From assembly GCA_022793195.1 (NCBI GenBank), contig JAAWCJ010000006.1, forward strand, positions 1-64,000: a stretch of 64,000 nt of DNA, given 5' to 3'. The notes under the pieces were generated by a model that did not search any database, was not told the DNA's origin, and worked only from the letters and a program-made list of their open reading frames with translations. Origin of the DNA: Lachnospiraceae bacterium (GTDB lineage Bacteria > Bacillota > Clostridia > Lachnospirales > Lachnospiraceae). The position numbers and the translations under genes are program-made. Each line of letters opens with the position of its first letter. Position 1 is the stretch's first letter. Of this stretch, positions 63,031 through 64,000 are shown piece by piece.

Positions 63031-63903
63031 ATGAAGAGACGTGACAGTCTGGTTTTTTCCTGTGTGGTAGTAATTTTTCTCGGGATTTTGCTGGTTGTGA
63101 TGCTGCATTACTTGCTGGGTAATCCTTTTTACTATCAGCTGGGAGAATATACAATGGAAGAAGAGGGGTTTCGCGCCATGGCCTTCGGGGATAAAAATCT
63201 GGAGGCTCTTTCTTCCATGTCGAAGGAGCATGGGATTCGTTTTGGAGAAGCTGTTTGTGCATTTATGGTGGAGGAAGAATATGATTTGACAGAGAAAAAG
63301 CCGGAGCAGCTTACTTTCCGGAAGTGGAATGTTTTGAAAGACGCGATGACAAAACAGAAACCGGTGGAATTTACCAAGCTATCAAAAGCTTATGAAACTG
63401 TTTTGGCGGATGCGATTTATTTTCCTATTCCACAGGGAGACAGCGCAGAGTCAGGGAATTACGCTTATGAAAATTCCTGGGGGGCAGAACGCACATATGG
63501 CGGCGAGCGGAGCCATGAAGGGACAGACCTCATGGGCGGGGGAAATGACAGAGGATTTTTTCCGGTGGTCAGTGTCAGTGACGGGGTTGTGGAACATGTG
63601 GGATGGCTGGAACTTGGCGGCTGGCGCATTGGTATCCGTGCTCCTGGCGGAGCATATTTTTATTATGCCCATTTAAGCAGCTATGACCATGAATTTACAG
63701 TTGGGGAAAAAATCAGTGCCGGGGAACTTTTAGGTTTTATGGGAGATTCCGGGTACAGTAAAGTGCCTGGTGCTGTGGGAAATTTTGCGGTACATCTGCA
63801 CTTTGGAATTTATATACGGACAGATCATTATGAGGAGTTATCGGTGAACCCTTATTGGATTCTCCGGTTTCTGGAAAACAAAAAAGTAAAATATGCGTAT
63901 TAG
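63031..63903 (+). CDS. M23 family metallopeptidase, membrane anchored
   Basis: 290 residues from the ATG at 63031 with CCGGAG upstream; a longer frame reaches 62962 without a ribosome binding site. A membrane anchor (about 8-30) is followed by a helical spacer and a C-terminal LytM domain with the zinc ligands His and Asp in RSHEGTDLMG and the HLHFG motif. Such enzymes cut peptidoglycan cross-bridges or act in SpoIIQ-like sporulation complexes. The long spacer of about 110 residues is typical of the latter, but not proof. Confidence 0.88.
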   Translation: MKRRDSLVFSCVVVIFLGILLVVMLHYLLGNPFYYQLGEYTMEEEGFRAMAFGDKNLEALSSMSKEHGIRFGEAVCAFMVEEEYDLTEKKPEQLTFRKWNVLKDAMTKQKPVEFTKLSKAYETVLADAIYFPIPQGDSAESGNYAYENSWGAERTYGGERSHEGTDLMGGGNDRGFFPVVSVSDGVVEHVGWLELGGWRIGIRAPGGAYFYYAHLSSYDHEFTVGEKISAGELLGFMGDSGYSKVPGAVGNFAVHLHFGIYIRTDHYEELSVNPYWILRFLENKKVKYAY

Positions 63904-63906
63904 TTT

Positions 63907-63941
63907 CCTATTTGTGAAGAAATATGATATACTCAAATAGG
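63907..63941. promoter_or_regulatory. 8-bp inverted repeat around a -10-like box before the last gene
   Basis: CCTATTTG at 63907-63914 and CAAATAGG at 63934-63941 are perfect inverted copies with 19 bases between them, in which a TATACT occurs at 63927-63932. It may be a terminator of the M23 gene or an operator for the next gene. Confidence 0.35.
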
Positions 63942-63971
63942 GAGTAATTTTGCAGCACAGGAGTGAGAACT

Positions 63972-64000
63972 ATGAGAATCGAATTATGGCGGGAAACTCT
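63972..64000 (+). CDS. Start of a gene cut by the right edge
   Basis: ATG at 63972, preceded by CAGGAGTGAG at good spacing, opens a frame reading MRIELWRET to the window end. Too short to identify. Confidence 0.5.

Overview
The window looks like chromosome from a spore-forming member of the Lachnospiraceae (Clostridium cluster XIVa, Firmicutes). The evidence is gene content and order. There is a T-box leader in front of thrS, a DUF1540 protein, the ireB-ruvX-DUF1292-RNase J run, a trmR-U32 peptidase pair, tepA, an rsmD-coaD-ylbJ order as in Bacillus, luxS, addBA and several short HPr- or MltG-like proteins. Promoters match the sigma-A consensus and ribosome binding sites are strong GGAGG types. 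I saw no tRNA, rRNA, CRISPR array, transposase, integrase or phage gene.

Layout. 1-1500: a truncated membrane-anchored alpha/beta hydrolase gene with a 44-residue membrane microprotein, divergent from a TetR regulator. 1500-4290: T-box-controlled thrS and a cysteine-rich DUF1540 gene. 4318-9437: a seven-gene type IV pilus-like operon (PilT, a transglutaminase lipoprotein, PilC, four small pilin-like proteins) under a perfect consensus promoter. 9529-31405: a long mostly rightward block of housekeeping genes, rich in RNA and ribosome modification (prmA, rsmE, nifS-thiI, mtaB, trmR, U32 hydroxylase, RNase J) plus ireB, ruvX, era, recO, glyQS and an amino-acid ABC importer. 31445-46309: a mixed block with two ABC-F proteins, a MATE pump and AraC regulator, xth, a GlgX-like protein that seems catalytically dead, a TraX-like protein, luxS, trpS, FAH, GNAT and a small alarmone synthetase. 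46377-55485: addB-addA, a C39 peptidase and tepA. 55486-59822: an accessory unit with a structured 5' leader, an unusual tail-anchored protein and a large thioester/CnaB-repeat adhesin. 60085-64000: rsmD, coaD, a coiled-coil protein, ylbJ and an M23 peptidase.

The most unusual features: (1) a family of long imperfect palindromic elements, two full copies in opposite orientation (31702-31963, 41322-41669) and one eroded copy (55504-55641); (2) the GH13 protein at 38811-40625, which has lost the catalytic nucleophile and two other conserved regions and overlaps a TraX-like gene; (3) the pilus-like locus that has only a retraction-type ATPase; (4) the adhesin unit with its structured leader, a 12-bp intercistronic hairpin next to the adhesin ribosome binding site, and three near-identical 264-bp repeats; (5) degenerate members of well-known families: an HPr without His15, a phosphoribosyltransferase without the acidic PRPP residues, and an ABC-F protein with one damaged ATP site.

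All six convergent gene pairs in the window are separated by an inverted-repeat element or hairpin, so the palindromic elements probably serve as two-way transcription barriers, whatever their origin. All functional statements come from reading the sequence; no database search was run.
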